Below the pieces are notes generated by a model. It was not told the origin of the DNA. It made no database searches and was given only the letters and a program-made list of their open reading frames with translations. Shown in pieces: positions 1 to 8,980 of a stretch of DNA of 15,498 nt. The DNA lies in the NCBI GenBank assembly GCA_045599965.1, contig JAZRXA010000011.1:1-15498 (forward strand), given 5' to 3'. Both the position numbers and the translations under genes were made by a program. This stretch comes from RGIG5612 sp045599965 (lineage in GTDB: Bacteria; Bacillota; Clostridia; Lachnospirales; Lachnospiraceae). Each line of letters opens with the position of its first letter. The first letter of the stretch is position 1.

Positions 1-1
1 T

Positions 2-337
2 TTCGTTTATGACTATCCTAAGGATATTAAAGCTTTCTATATGCGCATGAACGAAGACGGAAAGACTGTTGCTGCAGCCGATATGCTAGTTCCTGGCGTA
101 GGCGAACTTATTGGCGGAAGCCAAAGAGAAGAAAGAAAAGACCTTCTTGAAGCTAGAATTAAAGAGCTTAATCTTAACTTAGATGATTACAAGAACTATT
201 TAGACCTTCGCCGTTATGGTTCAGTTAAGCACTCTGGCTTTGGCCTCGGCTTTGAAAGACTTATTATGTATGTAACTGGAATTAGCAACATAAGAGACGT
301 TGAACTCTACCCTCGTTGCGCAGGAAAATTAATTTAG
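2..337 (+). CDS. asnS: Asparaginyl-tRNA synthetase, C-terminal part (5' end outside window)
   Basis: This is the last 111 codons of a class II aminoacyl-tRNA synthetase that charges tRNA-Asn with asparagine in the cytoplasm. The reading frame is open from base 2, so the gene begins upstream of the window. The visible part holds the C-terminal half of the catalytic domain. It contains the segment GELIGGSQREER and the class II motif 3 region GFGLGFERLIMYVTGI, whose arginine contacts ATP. The order and spacing match bacterial AsnRS closely, and the IGGSQREER segment argues for AsnRS rather than LysRS or AspRS. The protein ends with YPRCAGKLI where many homologues have a short FPR-containing tail, so the C-terminus is normal in length. 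It converges on purL and shares a terminator with it. Confidence 0.95.
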   Translation, partial: FVYDYPKDIKAFYMRMNEDGKTVAAADMLVPGVGELIGGSQREERKDLLEARIKELNLNLDDYKNYLDLRRYGSVKHSGFGLGFERLIMYVTGISNIRDVELYPRCAGKLI

Positions 338-358
338 TTTAACCTAATAACTTATATA

Positions 359-388
359 AAAAAATCAGCCTGAATTGGCTGATTTTTT
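359..388. terminator. Bidirectional intrinsic terminator between asnS and purL
   Basis: A 12-bp perfect stem (AAAAAATCAGCC at 359-370 paired with GGCTGATTTTTT at 377-388) encloses a six-base loop. The A-run and T-run flank the GC core symmetrically, so each strand has a U-tail. It lies 21 bases after the asnS stop and the same distance after the purL stop on the other strand, so it should end both convergent transcripts. Confidence 0.93.
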
Positions 389-409
389 ATTGCTTATAAA
401 ACTTAAAAT

Positions 410-3400
410 TTACTTAAAATATTTTACTGCTGCTTCAAACATTCTAATGTCATATTCTCCCGGAACATTTTTGTAAAGTCCTGCGCCAATTCTTTCGCTA
501 TGGCCCATCTTGCCAAATACTCTACCATCAGGAGAAGTTATGCCTTCGATAGCAAACATAGAATCGTTCGGATTAAAGTGAACATCATAAGTAGCCTTAC
601 CTTCAAGGTCAACATATTGCGTAGCTATTTGTCCGTTCAAAGCTAATTCCTTTATTAACTCTTTACTTGCTATAAATCTGCCCTCACCATGCGAGATTGG
701 AACATTAAATACATCGCCCACATTAACTAATGAAAGCCATGGAGATTTATTTGATGCAACACGTGTGCGAACAATTTTCGACTGGTGTCTTGCAATTGTA
801 TTAAATGTTAATGTTGGACAATTTTCATCTGTGTCGATAATTTTTCCGTAAGGAACAAGTCCAAGTTTAACAAGGGCTTGGAACCCATTACAAATACCGC
901 ACATAAGTCCATCTCTTTCCTCTAAAAGCTTAGTTACGCTTTCTTTAATTTCTTGATTACGGAAGAATGCAGTAATAAATTTAGCACTACCATCAGGCTC
1001 ATCGCCACCCGAAAAACCTCCAGGAATAAATATCATTTGCGAAGATTTTATTTCATTTGCAAATCCTTCAATACTTCTTCTAATACCATCAGATGAAAGG
1101 TTATTAATAACGAAAACCTTCGCCGTAGCACCAGCATCTTCTACAGCTTTTGCACTATCTAATTCGCAGTTAGTACCTGGAAATACTGGAATAAGAACGC
1201 TAGGTTTTATAGCCTTTATAGCTGGTGAAGGATAATTATCTGCTTTATAAGAGAAATTTTCTATCTCTTCGTCTTTAGATTTAACATTGCAAGAATATAC
1301 TCCTTCAAGTTTGCTTTCATAAATATCAAGAAGCGTAGAAAGTTCTAATGAATCGCTACCATATGTAATCTTTCCATCATTAGTTATAGTTCCGATTACT
1401 TCGTTGCAATCAATCTCTTCGTTTACTTCGAGCAAGAATGAACCATAACCATATTCAAACAATGTCTTAACATCTAAATCTTTATTAAATGAAAAGCCTA
1501 AGCCGTTACCAAAAGCCATCTTCATAATAGCCTCAGCAATACCACCTAATCCTAATGTATAGCAAGAAACTGCCTTCTTAGAACGAAGCAAATCTTTAAC
1601 CGTTTCAAAAACTTTAATTAGGCTCTCGCCTGTTGGAAGATTATTTTCGTCATGTTCTGGACGAATAACAACTACTTTGTTTCCCGCTTTTTTGAATTCA
1701 GGAGAAACTATTTCCTCGGTCTTTTCAGTAGTAACTGCAAATGAAACTAAAGTCGGTGGAACATCTAAATCTTCAAATGTACCGCTCATAGAATCCTTGC
1801 CTCCGATAGCGCCAATGCCAAGAGCCATCTGCGCCTTAAAGGCTCCTAAAAGTGCCGAAAGAGGTGCGCCCCAACGTCCGCCATCTTTTCCAGGATGTGG
1901 GAAGTACTCTTGGAATGTAAGATAAACATCCTTAAACTCAGCGCCTGTTGCAATAAGCTTACACACTGACTCTACAACGGCTAGATATGCGCCGTGATAA
2001 GGGCTTAACTCAGAAATAAACGGATTATAGCCCCATGACATAAGTGAGCAATCGTTTGTATGTTTTTTCTCAACAGAGATTTTTTGTACCATCGCCTGGA
2101 TAGGTGTGAGCTGATTTTTTCCGCCAAAAGGCATCAAGACTGTGCCTGCGCCAATAGTAGAATCAAAGCGCTCAGAAAGTCCTCTCTTAGAGCAAACATT
2201 AAGATCACTAGCAAGTTCTCTATAATTTGAAACAAAGTCACCTTCTATTTTCTTTTCTATAGGCTTAGGACTCTTTGCCAAAATATTAATATGTTTTTCA
2301 GCGCCATTAGAATCTAAAAATTCTCTGCTGATATCAACAATTTTCTTTCCATTCCAGTTCAATATAAGTCGTGGATTTTCGCAAACAACTGCTACTGGGC
2401 AGGCTTGAAGATTTTCTTTATTTGCAAGTGCTAAGAAAGCTTCAACATTTTCTTTTTCAACTACAACAGCCATACGCTCTTGCGATTCGCTAATAGCAAG
2501 TTCAGTTCCGTCTAAGCCTTCATATTTTTTAGGAACAGCATTAAGGTCTATTTCTAATCCATCAGCAAGTTCTCCAATAGCAACTGAAACGCCACCTGCG
2601 CCAAAGTCATTACAACGTTTTATCATTCGGCTAGCTTCGCTGTTTCTAAATAGTCTTTGAAGTTTTCTCTCTTCTGGAGGATTACCTTTTTGTACCTCAG
2701 CTCCACATGTTTCAACTGAATGCATATCATGTGACTTAGATGCACCAGTAGCTCCGCCAATACCATCTCTTCCAGTACTTCCACCAAGAAGAATAACTAC
2801 ATCTCCTGGCGCTGGAACTTCTCTTCGAACGTTCGTAGCTGGAGCTGCCGCTATAACTGCGCCTATCTCCATACGTTTTGCAGCGTATCCAGGGTGATAA
2901 AGTTCATCAACAATACCTGTTGCAAGTCCTATCTGGTTTCCGTAAGAAGAATAGCCTGCTGCCGCAGTTGTAACTATTTTACGCTGAGGAAGTTTTCCGG
3001 CAATAGTTTCTGATACAGGCACTGTAGGGTCTGCAGCTCCAGTAACTCTCATAGCTGCATAAACATAGCTTCTTCCTGAAAGAGGATCTCTAATAGCTCC
3101 GCCTATGCATGTAGCGGCACCACCGAAAGGTTCAATTTCTGTTGGATGATTATGCGTTTCATTCTTGAAAAGAAGAAGCCAAGGTTCAACCTCTCCATCA
3201 ACTTCAACATTAATTTTTACAGTACAAGCATTTATTTCTTCAGACTCATCTAACTTATCAAGTTTGCCTTCTTTTTTAAGATGTTTTACTGCAATAGTTG
3301 CAATGTCCATAAGGCAAATTGGTTTTTCTCTATTTAATTTCCTTCTTACATCTAAGTATTCATCATATGCCTTTTGAAGAAGTTCATCCTCAAAAGTAAT

Positions 3401-4099
3401 ATCATCAATAACAGTAAGAAAAGTTGTATGACGGCAATGATCAGACCAATATGTATCAATCACTTTTATTTCAGTTATAGTCGGATTTCTATCTTCCTTT
3501 TTGAAGTACTCTTGGCAAAATACGATATCATCTATATCCATAGCAAGCGCGTAATCCGAAATAAATTTTTCAAGTTCTTCTTTAGAAAGGTCAATAAATC
3601 CATCAAGTGTTTCAACGGAAGTAGGAATCTCATATTCAGTTTTAAGAGTAGATGGCATTTCTAATGATGCTTCTCTTGCCTCAACTGGGTTGATAACATA
3701 TTTTTTTATTTCGTTAATATCATTTTCCGTAAGGTTTCCATATAATGCATAAACTTTCGCTGAACGAATTAGCGGGCGTTCCCCTTGAGAAATAAGTTGA
3801 ATACATTGAGCAGCGCTGTCAGCTCTTTGGTCAAATTGGCCAGGGAGAAACTCCACTGCAAAAATATTAGCGCCTGATAAATCAGCATCTACATAAGTAT
3901 TATCTAACTGAGGCTCTGAAAAAACAGTTTGCACCGCATAATCAAACAATTCTTTTGTTATGTTTTCAGCATCGTAGCGATTTATAATGCGCACTTTTTC
4001 AAGATTTTTAATGCCGAGTAATTGCGTTGCATCAGATTGCAAAGCATGTGCCTCGTTTGCTAACTCTTTGCGTTTTTCAACATAAATACGATATACCAT
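410..4099 (-). CDS. purL: Phosphoribosylformylglycinamidine synthase, single-chain clostridial type
   Basis: This enzyme converts FGAR, ATP and glutamine to FGAM, the fourth step of purine synthesis. At 1229 residues it is the large single-chain form, with the PurS-like, PurL and PurQ parts fused. An N-terminal PurS-like region spans about 1-160. A linker carries SDHCRHTTF with C222. The first AIRS-like ATP-binding half contains ETHNHPTEIEPFGG with H316 and H318, and a second AIRS-like half follows to about 950. A class I glutaminase domain runs from about 965 to the end. The glutaminase triad is intact: C1070 in GICNGFQ, and H1137 and E1139 in SHGEGRF. It is the last gene of the cluster. Its ATG overlaps the purD stop by one base (TAATG), and GAGGTG precedes it, so translation is probably coupled. 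In Bacillus, purS, purQ and purL are separate genes. Confidence 0.97.
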   Translation of the reverse strand: MVYRIYVEKRKELANEAHALQSDATQLLGIKNLEKVRIINRYDAENITKELFDYAVQTVFSEPQLDNTYVDADLSGANIFAVEFLPGQFDQRADSAAQCIQLISQGERPLIRSAKVYALYGNLTENDINEIKKYVINPVEAREASLEMPSTLKTEYEIPTSVETLDGFIDLSKEELEKFISDYALAMDIDDIVFCQEYFKKEDRNPTITEIKVIDTYWSDHCRHTTFLTVIDDITFEDELLQKAYDEYLDVRRKLNREKPICLMDIATIAVKHLKKEGKLDKLDESEEINACTVKINVEVDGEVEPWLLLFKNETHNHPTEIEPFGGAATCIGGAIRDPLSGRSYVYAAMRVTGAADPTVPVSETIAGKLPQRKIVTTAAAGYSSYGNQIGLATGIVDELYHPGYAAKRMEIGAVIAAAPATNVRREVPAPGDVVILLGGSTGRDGIGGATGASKSHDMHSVETCGAEVQKGNPPEERKLQRLFRNSEASRMIKRCNDFGAGGVSVAIGELADGLEIDLNAVPKKYEGLDGTELAISESQERMAVVVEKENVEAFLALANKENLQACPVAVVCENPRLILNWNGKKIVDISREFLDSNGAEKHINILAKSPKPIEKKIEGDFVSNYRELASDLNVCSKRGLSERFDSTIGAGTVLMPFGGKNQLTPIQAMVQKISVEKKHTNDCSLMSWGYNPFISELSPYHGAYLAVVESVCKLIATGAEFKDVYLTFQEYFPHPGKDGGRWGAPLSALLGAFKAQMALGIGAIGGKDSMSGTFEDLDVPPTLVSFAVTTEKTEEIVSPEFKKAGNKVVVIRPEHDENNLPTGESLIKVFETVKDLLRSKKAVSCYTLGLGGIAEAIMKMAFGNGLGFSFNKDLDVKTLFEYGYGSFLLEVNEEIDCNEVIGTITNDGKITYGSDSLELSTLLDIYESKLEGVYSCNVKSKDEEIENFSYKADNYPSPAIKAIKPSVLIPVFPGTNCELDSAKAVEDAGATAKVFVINNLSSDGIRRSIEGFANEIKSSQMIFIPGGFSGGDEPDGSAKFITAFFRNQEIKESVTKLLEERDGLMCGICNGFQALVKLGLVPYGKIIDTDENCPTLTFNTIARHQSKIVRTRVASNKSPWLSLVNVGDVFNVPISHGEGRFIASKELIKELALNGQIATQYVDLEGKATYDVHFNPNDSMFAIEGITSPDGRVFGKMGHSERIGAGLYKNVPGEYDIRMFEAAVKYFK

Positions 4100-5370
4100 T
4101 ATTTCACCTCTAATATTTTTAATGCTTTTTGCCCGATATCATTACGATAGAATGCGTTCTTAAATGAAACTTCTTTTACTTTTTCATATGCTGCCTTTAC
4201 AGCATCTTTCAAATCATCTTCAACAGCAACAACACCAAGTACTCTTCCTCCGTTTGTTAGAAGAATTTCATTGTCTAGTTTTGCTCCTGCAACATACACG
4301 TTTTCTAAAAGTGCATCCGGAATATTTAATTCAAAACCTTTTTCATAAGACACTGGATAACCTTTAGATGCCATAACTACGCAGCATGCACTCTTATTAG
4401 AAAATTTAACTTCGCACTCAGCTAAGGTTTCATTCGTTACTGCCTGCATAATAGTTAAAAGGTCGCTTTCTAACAAAGGCAAAACAACCTGTGTTTCAGG
4501 ATCACCAAAACGGCAGTTGTATTCAATAACTTTTGGTCCATTTGGTGTAAGCATAAGTCCAAAATACAGGCACCCCTTAAAAGTTCTTCCTTCTGCATTC
4601 ATCGCGTTTATTGTAGGAAGGAATATTTTTTGCATGCATTCCTCTTCAATTTCTTTTGTAAAATATGGATTAGGTGCAATCGTTCCCATTCCACCAGTAT
4701 TAAGTCCTGTGTCATTGTCCCCTGCACGTTTATGATCCATTGACGAAACCATAGGTACAACAACTTTTCCATCAGTGAAAGATAAAACTGAAACTTCTGG
4801 TCCTGTCAAAAATTCTTCGATAACAATATTGTCACCACTTTTTCCAAATTGCTTATCTTCCATAATGGATTTAATAGCATCTTTTGCCTCTTCTTTTGTT
4901 TCAGCAATAATAACGCCTTTTCCTAACGCTAACCCATCGGCCTTCACAACAATTGGAGTAGGTGCAGTTTCAATATATTCCAGCGCCTTGCTAGCATCGG
5001 CAAAAACCTCATAACTAGCTGTTGGGATATTGTATTTTTTCATAAGGTTTTTTGAAAAAACTTTACTTCCTTCGATTATTGCCGCTTGTCTATTTGGTCC
5101 AAAGCAAGGAACTCCTATCTTTTCAAGTTCATCAACAAGTCCTAACACTAATGGATCATCCGGCGCAACAATCGCATAATCTATTTTTTCTTGCATAGCA
5201 AACTGAACTATTTTTTCTAATTCGCAAGCACCAATAGGAACGCACACCGCGTCTTTAGCGATTCCGCCATTACCTGGCAGAGCAAAAATAATATCAACGT
5301 TTTTATTTTCTTTAATTTTCTTTATGATGGCATGTTCTCTTCCGCCACCGCCTACAACAAGTATTTTCAT
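4099..5370 (-). CDS. purD: Phosphoribosylamine--glycine ligase (GAR synthetase)
   Basis: This enzyme joins phosphoribosylamine to glycine with ATP to give GAR, the second pathway step. The 423-residue length is normal for monofunctional bacterial PurD. The N-terminal Rossmann-like part begins KILVVGGGGREHA (residues 2-14). The ATP-grasp part carries GPNRQAAIIEGSK near 91-103, KADGLALGKGV near 143-153, and GGMGTIAPNPY near 226-236. The metal- and nucleotide-binding segment EYNCRFGDPETQ lies near 283-294. The ATG is preceded by AGGTAAAAA, which fits as its binding site. It starts 18 bases after the transformylase stop and overlaps purL by one base. Its substrate phosphoribosylamine is very labile, so co-expression with PurF is expected. 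No residue I checked is abnormal. Confidence 0.97.
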   Translation of the reverse strand: MKILVVGGGGREHAIIKKIKENKNVDIIFALPGNGGIAKDAVCVPIGACELEKIVQFAMQEKIDYAIVAPDDPLVLGLVDELEKIGVPCFGPNRQAAIIEGSKVFSKNLMKKYNIPTASYEVFADASKALEYIETAPTPIVVKADGLALGKGVIIAETKEEAKDAIKSIMEDKQFGKSGDNIVIEEFLTGPEVSVLSFTDGKVVVPMVSSMDHKRAGDNDTGLNTGGMGTIAPNPYFTKEIEEECMQKIFLPTINAMNAEGRTFKGCLYFGLMLTPNGPKVIEYNCRFGDPETQVVLPLLESDLLTIMQAVTNETLAECEVKFSNKSACCVVMASKGYPVSYEKGFELNIPDALLENVYVAGAKLDNEILLTNGGRVLGVVAVEDDLKDAVKAAYEKVKEVSFKNAFYRNDIGQKALKILEVK

Positions 5371-5388
5371 TTTTTACCTCATCTAAAA

Positions 5389-6573
5389 TTAATGATGGAA
5401 CAAGCGCATCTTTGTAAATGCCATTACCATGTTATATTTATCTGCGCACTCAATAACTAAGTCATCACGAATTGAACCACCCGGCTCAGCAATATATTTA
5501 ACGCCGCTCTTCTTCGCTCTTTCAATATTATCGCTAAATGGGAAGAACGCATCAGAGCCTAAAGCAACACCATCAATAGAAGCTAAATAAGCCTTAGCTT
5601 CTTCGTCTGTTAATGGTAAAGGCTGTTTTGTAAAATACTTTTGCCAAATTCCGTCAGCGCAAACATCTTCTTCATTTTTGTTTATGTATCCATCAATTAC
5701 ATTATCCCTATCAGGTCTTTTAATATCTGGCAAAAATGGAAGATTTAAAACCTTATCATATTGACGCAAAAACCAAGTATCAGCCTTGCTACCTGCTAGA
5801 CGCGTGCAATGAATTCTAGATTGCTGACCTGCACCAACACCGATAGCTTGTCCATCGTATGCAAAGCAAACAGAATTTGATTGAGTATATTTCAAAGTAA
5901 TAAGAGCAATTATTAAATCCCTTAGTGCATGCTCCGGAAGTTCTTTATTTTTTGTAACAACATCCGATAATAACTCTTTATCAATTTTGAAATTGTTTCT
6001 TCCTTGCTCGAAAGTAATTCCAAAAACTTGCTTATGTTCGGTAACATCTGGAACATAAGTTTCATCGATTTTAACGATGTTGTAGTTACCGCCTCTTTTT
6101 GTTCTTAAAATTTCTAAAGCTTCATCTGTATATCCAGGAGCAATAATTCCATCAGAAACTTCACGAGCAATCATAGTTGCTGTAGTCTTATCGCAAACAT
6201 CCGAAAGCGCTACCCAGTCTCCAAAAGAACACATTCTGTCTGTTCCCCTAGCTCTAGCATATGCACAGGCAAGCAGCGAATCATCAAGTCCTTCAATATC
6301 ATCAACAAAGCAAGCCCTTTTTAATTTTTCAGGAAGTTTAATTCCGACTGCTGCACTAGTAGGGCTAACATGCTTAAAAGAAGCTACACTAGGAAGTCCT
6401 AAAGCTTCTTTTAATTCCTTAACAAGTTGCCATGAATTAAATGCATCAAGAAAATTTATGTATCCTGGCTTTCCATTAAGAATTTCTATTGGAAGTTCTT
6501 CGCCATTATGCATAAAAATTTTTGATGGTTTTTGATTTGGATTGCATCCATACTTTAGTTCAAGTTCTTTCAT
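5389..6573 (-). CDS. purH: Stand-alone AICAR formyltransferase (PurH transformylase domain without IMP cyclohydrolase domain)
   Basis: This enzyme transfers a formyl group from 10-formyl-tetrahydrofolate to AICAR, giving FAICAR. The protein is about 394 residues and covers only the C-terminal half of normal PurH (about 510-590 residues). The N-terminal MGS-like cyclohydrolase domain is absent. The catalytic Lys-His pair lies in SFKHVSP (K67, H68 from the chosen start). The C-terminus MRLFHH matches the usual PurH end. Two in-frame ATGs exist. AGAGGA sits one base before the ATG at 6579 but seven bases before the ATG at 6573, so I chose 6573; the protein then begins MKELELKYGCNPNQ. It directly follows the gene for a separate PurO-type cyclohydrolase, which supplies the missing activity. 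The symbol purH is used for the domain, not for a bifunctional enzyme. Confidence 0.93.
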   Translation of the reverse strand: MKELELKYGCNPNQKPSKIFMHNGEELPIEILNGKPGYINFLDAFNSWQLVKELKEALGLPSVASFKHVSPTSAAVGIKLPEKLKRACFVDDIEGLDDSLLACAYARARGTDRMCSFGDWVALSDVCDKTTATMIAREVSDGIIAPGYTDEALEILRTKRGGNYNIVKIDETYVPDVTEHKQVFGITFEQGRNNFKIDKELLSDVVTKNKELPEHALRDLIIALITLKYTQSNSVCFAYDGQAIGVGAGQQSRIHCTRLAGSKADTWFLRQYDKVLNLPFLPDIKRPDRDNVIDGYINKNEEDVCADGIWQKYFTKQPLPLTDEEAKAYLASIDGVALGSDAFFPFSDNIERAKKSGVKYIAEPGGSIRDDLVIECADKYNMVMAFTKMRLFHH

Positions 6574-6584
6574 ATTCATTTCCT

Positions 6585-7304
6585 CTAGTTATTTTGATTG
6601 ATTAAACGATTGGTTTCTTTTAAATCTTCTAAATTAGTATATCTAACATAAAGTGAAATACGATTGTCGTGATTTAGTGCATCCCAAAGAGAATTTGTAA
6701 ATTCATCAATATCGTTAGCAATAGCAACTCTTTCTGGCTCGCCTACAAAAGTTGGCAAAGGATTTCCATCTTCAACATAAGTATGAATAAAATGTCCTAA
6801 ACCCGGCAAAGCTGAATATGAAAAAGTAAATCTATTGCAAGCACTTCCCTTTTCGTCAGCACTTTTTAAAATACTCATTTCATAAGAAAAATCATTATTT
6901 TCAAAATTTAAGACAGCACTAATTCGAGGAGTAAAGTTCGGTGCATCTGGCTCAAACTCGCGATTTTTAAGAGAGCCTTTAAGGCATTTTCCTTCCTTTA
7001 ATCCCTCGTAAATAGTATCGGTTTGGTCACCATTTGTAACTATTAGTTTGTTTTCAAATTTTCTTTGTGCTGCATAAATAATAAGGCTTGGATCTTCAAC
7101 CTTCGAAGAATCAAAAGGCTCTGTATAAAGAACACCGTCTCTTTCTGCAAATACACGATTACGACTATTTGCACTTCTTCCCATAATGAAATAAGCTGAA
7201 ACAGCGCTTTTTCCATCTTCAGATTTTCCAACTACAATTCCTCTTCCTACATAAGAGTTGTCTTTTATAAGCTTAGCGATATCATTAATTTCATATACGT
7301 TCAT
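6585..7304 (-). CDS. purO: IMP cyclohydrolase, archaeal PurO type
   Basis: This gene probably encodes the last step of the pathway, ring closure of FAICAR to IMP. The 239-residue protein has no similarity to the MGS-like domain of PurH. It resembles the archaeal PurO family: YVGRGIVVGKSEDGK near 18-32, RSANSRNR near 43-50, NGDQTDTIYEGL near 91-102, and PNFTPRISAV near 122-131. It is somewhat longer than typical archaeal PurO (about 200 residues), with extra sequence at both ends. The ATG lies directly against the purN stop (TAAATG) and GAGGA sits about eight bases upstream. It is immediately followed by a transformylase that lacks a cyclohydrolase domain, which strongly supports the assignment. 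The family call is from motif recognition, not a search. Stand-alone PurO-like proteins also occur in Clostridia. Confidence 0.88.
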   Translation of the reverse strand: MNVYEINDIAKLIKDNSYVGRGIVVGKSEDGKSAVSAYFIMGRSANSRNRVFAERDGVLYTEPFDSSKVEDPSLIIYAAQRKFENKLIVTNGDQTDTIYEGLKEGKCLKGSLKNREFEPDAPNFTPRISAVLNFENNDFSYEMSILKSADEKGSACNRFTFSYSALPGLGHFIHTYVEDGNPLPTFVGEPERVAIANDIDEFTNSLWDALNHDNRISLYVRYTNLEDLKETNRLINQNN

Positions 7305-7919
7305 TTATTTTTCCTCTTTCAATATACTTTGTGCAACCATCTCACATGCCTTAGGAAGTATCTTCCATTCAGCAAGACGCATCACTCGTTTTTGCAAACT
7401 TTCCGGGGTTGAATTTTCTAAAATAGTTACTGCCTTTTGTAAAATGATATCTCCTCCATCGGCAATCTCATTTACAAAATGAACAGTAGCGCCCGTAACC
7501 TTAACACCTTTTTTAAGCGCCGCTTCATGAACCTTAAGTCCATAAAATCCCGCGCCACAAAAAGCTGGTATAAGTGAAGGGTGAATATTAATTATTCTGT
7601 GATCATATTTTTTAGTAAACTTAGAAGATAATATGCACATGAAACCTGCAAGAACGATTAAGTCGATTTCGTTTTCAGATAAAATTTTAGAAATAGCATC
7701 TTCCATCTTGCGCTGTCCCAATTCTTTCTTGGAGACAACCTCGGTTTTTATCTTTGCTTTTTTTGCTCTTTCAAGAGCATAAGCATCTGCTTTATTAGAA
7801 ATAACAAGTTTAATTTTTCCGCTTTTTATTGTGCCAGTGTTTTGAGCATCAATAAGTGCTTGAAGATTTGTTCCTCCGCCTGACACTAAAACAGCAATGT
7901 TAATTTTCTTTCGTGACAT
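7305..7919 (-). CDS. purN: Phosphoribosylglycinamide formyltransferase (GAR transformylase)
   Basis: This enzyme transfers the formyl group of 10-formyl-tetrahydrofolate to GAR, giving FGAR, the third pathway step. From the chosen start it has 204 residues, the normal size. The phosphate-binding loop SGGGTN is at 13-18. The catalytic asparagine and histidine are in NIHPSLIP (N111, H113), and the catalytic aspartate is in ADGGD (D154). Lengthening the frame to a GTG at 7931 is possible, but AAAGGTGG lies only at that GTG, whereas it is eight bases before the ATG at 7919. I therefore chose the ATG, giving MSRKKINIAVLVSGGG. The loop FCGAGFYGLKVH replaces the usual YPG-type loop but keeps its length approximately. 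The purN stop abuts the purO start. Confidence 0.96.
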   Translation of the reverse strand: MSRKKINIAVLVSGGGTNLQALIDAQNTGTIKSGKIKLVISNKADAYALERAKKAKIKTEVVSKKELGQRKMEDAISKILSENEIDLIVLAGFMCILSSKFTKKYDHRIINIHPSLIPAFCGAGFYGLKVHEAALKKGVKVTGATVHFVNEIADGGDIILQKAVTILENSTPESLQKRVMRLAEWKILPKACEMVAQSILKEEK

Positions 7920-7933
7920 CCTATCACCCACCT

Positions 7934-8977
7934 TTAAGATATTTTGATTTTCTTATCGGCTTTTTCAATTTCACCTAAAATATAAGCATCTTCGCCATTT
8001 TCTTTAAGAATGTCCAATGCATGTTCCGTATCCTCTTTAGCTACGACGATACTCATACCTACTCCCATATTGAAAGTGTTAAACATATCTCTTTCTTCAA
8101 TATTTCCAGCTTTAGCAATTAAGTCGAAAATAGGTAATACTTTAACAGCATCTTTTTTTATAACCGCGCAAAGACCATCTGGTATACTTCTTGGAATGTT
8201 TTCATAAAATCCACCACCAGTGATATGCGAAATACCTTTTACCTTTATTTCTTTAAGCAAAGCTAAAACAGGCTTTACATAAATTTTTGTAGGAGTTAAA
8301 AGAGTTTCACCTAGCGATTTTCCTCCAAGCTCCTCAACAGGTTCTTTTAAGTTGCAATTTTCAACATCAAAAACTTTACGAACAAGTGAAAAACCGTTTG
8401 AATGAACGCCGCTAGATGGAAGCGCGATAATTACATCGCCCTCCTTCATTAATTTGTTATCGATAATTTTATTTCTATCAACAACGCCAGTACAATATCC
8501 TGCAAGGTCATATTCATCGACTGGATAAAATCCTGGCATCTCAGCTGTTTCTCCACCAATTAGTGCTGCCCCGGCTTGCACACATCCATCGCAAACGCCC
8601 TTTACTATATCAGCTATTTTTTCAGGAACATTTTTTCCGCAAGCAATATAGTCAAGGAAGAAAAGAGGTTTTGCGCCACTACAAATAATATCGTTAACGC
8701 ACATCGCAACGCAGTCTATTCCAACTGTATCATGCTTATCCATAAGAAAAGCGAGTTTGAGTTTTGTACCAACTCCGTCAGTTCCGCTTACAAGTATAGG
8801 CTCTTTAATCTCTTTTAAATCAAGAGAAAACAACCCTCCAAAACCTCCAATGTCTGAGCAGACTCCAGAAGTCATAGTCGACTCAATATGTTTTTTCATA
8901 AGTTCTACTGATTTATAACCTGCTGTAATATCTACGCCAGCTTCGGCATAAGCAATAGATTTAGATTCTTCAATCAT
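7934..8977 (-). CDS. purM: Phosphoribosylformylglycinamidine cyclo-ligase (AIR synthetase)
   Basis: This enzyme closes the imidazole ring of FGAM using ATP to give AIR, the fifth pathway step. The 347-residue length is typical, and the protein belongs to the same ATP-binding superfamily as the two AIRS-like halves of PurL. Recognisable segments are VDITAGYKSVELMK near 15-28, GGFGGLFSLDL near 44-54, VSGTDGVGTKLK near 63-74, GGETAEMPGFY near 141-151, and TGGGFYENIPRSIP near 253-266. The ATG is preceded by AAAGGAAT with about eight bases of spacing. It starts three bases after the purF stop and ends just before purN, whose binding site overlaps the purM stop region. Confidence 0.97.
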   Translation of the reverse strand: MIEESKSIAYAEAGVDITAGYKSVELMKKHIESTMTSGVCSDIGGFGGLFSLDLKEIKEPILVSGTDGVGTKLKLAFLMDKHDTVGIDCVAMCVNDIICSGAKPLFFLDYIACGKNVPEKIADIVKGVCDGCVQAGAALIGGETAEMPGFYPVDEYDLAGYCTGVVDRNKIIDNKLMKEGDVIIALPSSGVHSNGFSLVRKVFDVENCNLKEPVEELGGKSLGETLLTPTKIYVKPVLALLKEIKVKGISHITGGGFYENIPRSIPDGLCAVIKKDAVKVLPIFDLIAKAGNIEERDMFNTFNMGVGMSIVVAKEDTEHALDILKENGEDAYILGEIEKADKKIKIS

Positions 8978-8980
8978 GGA

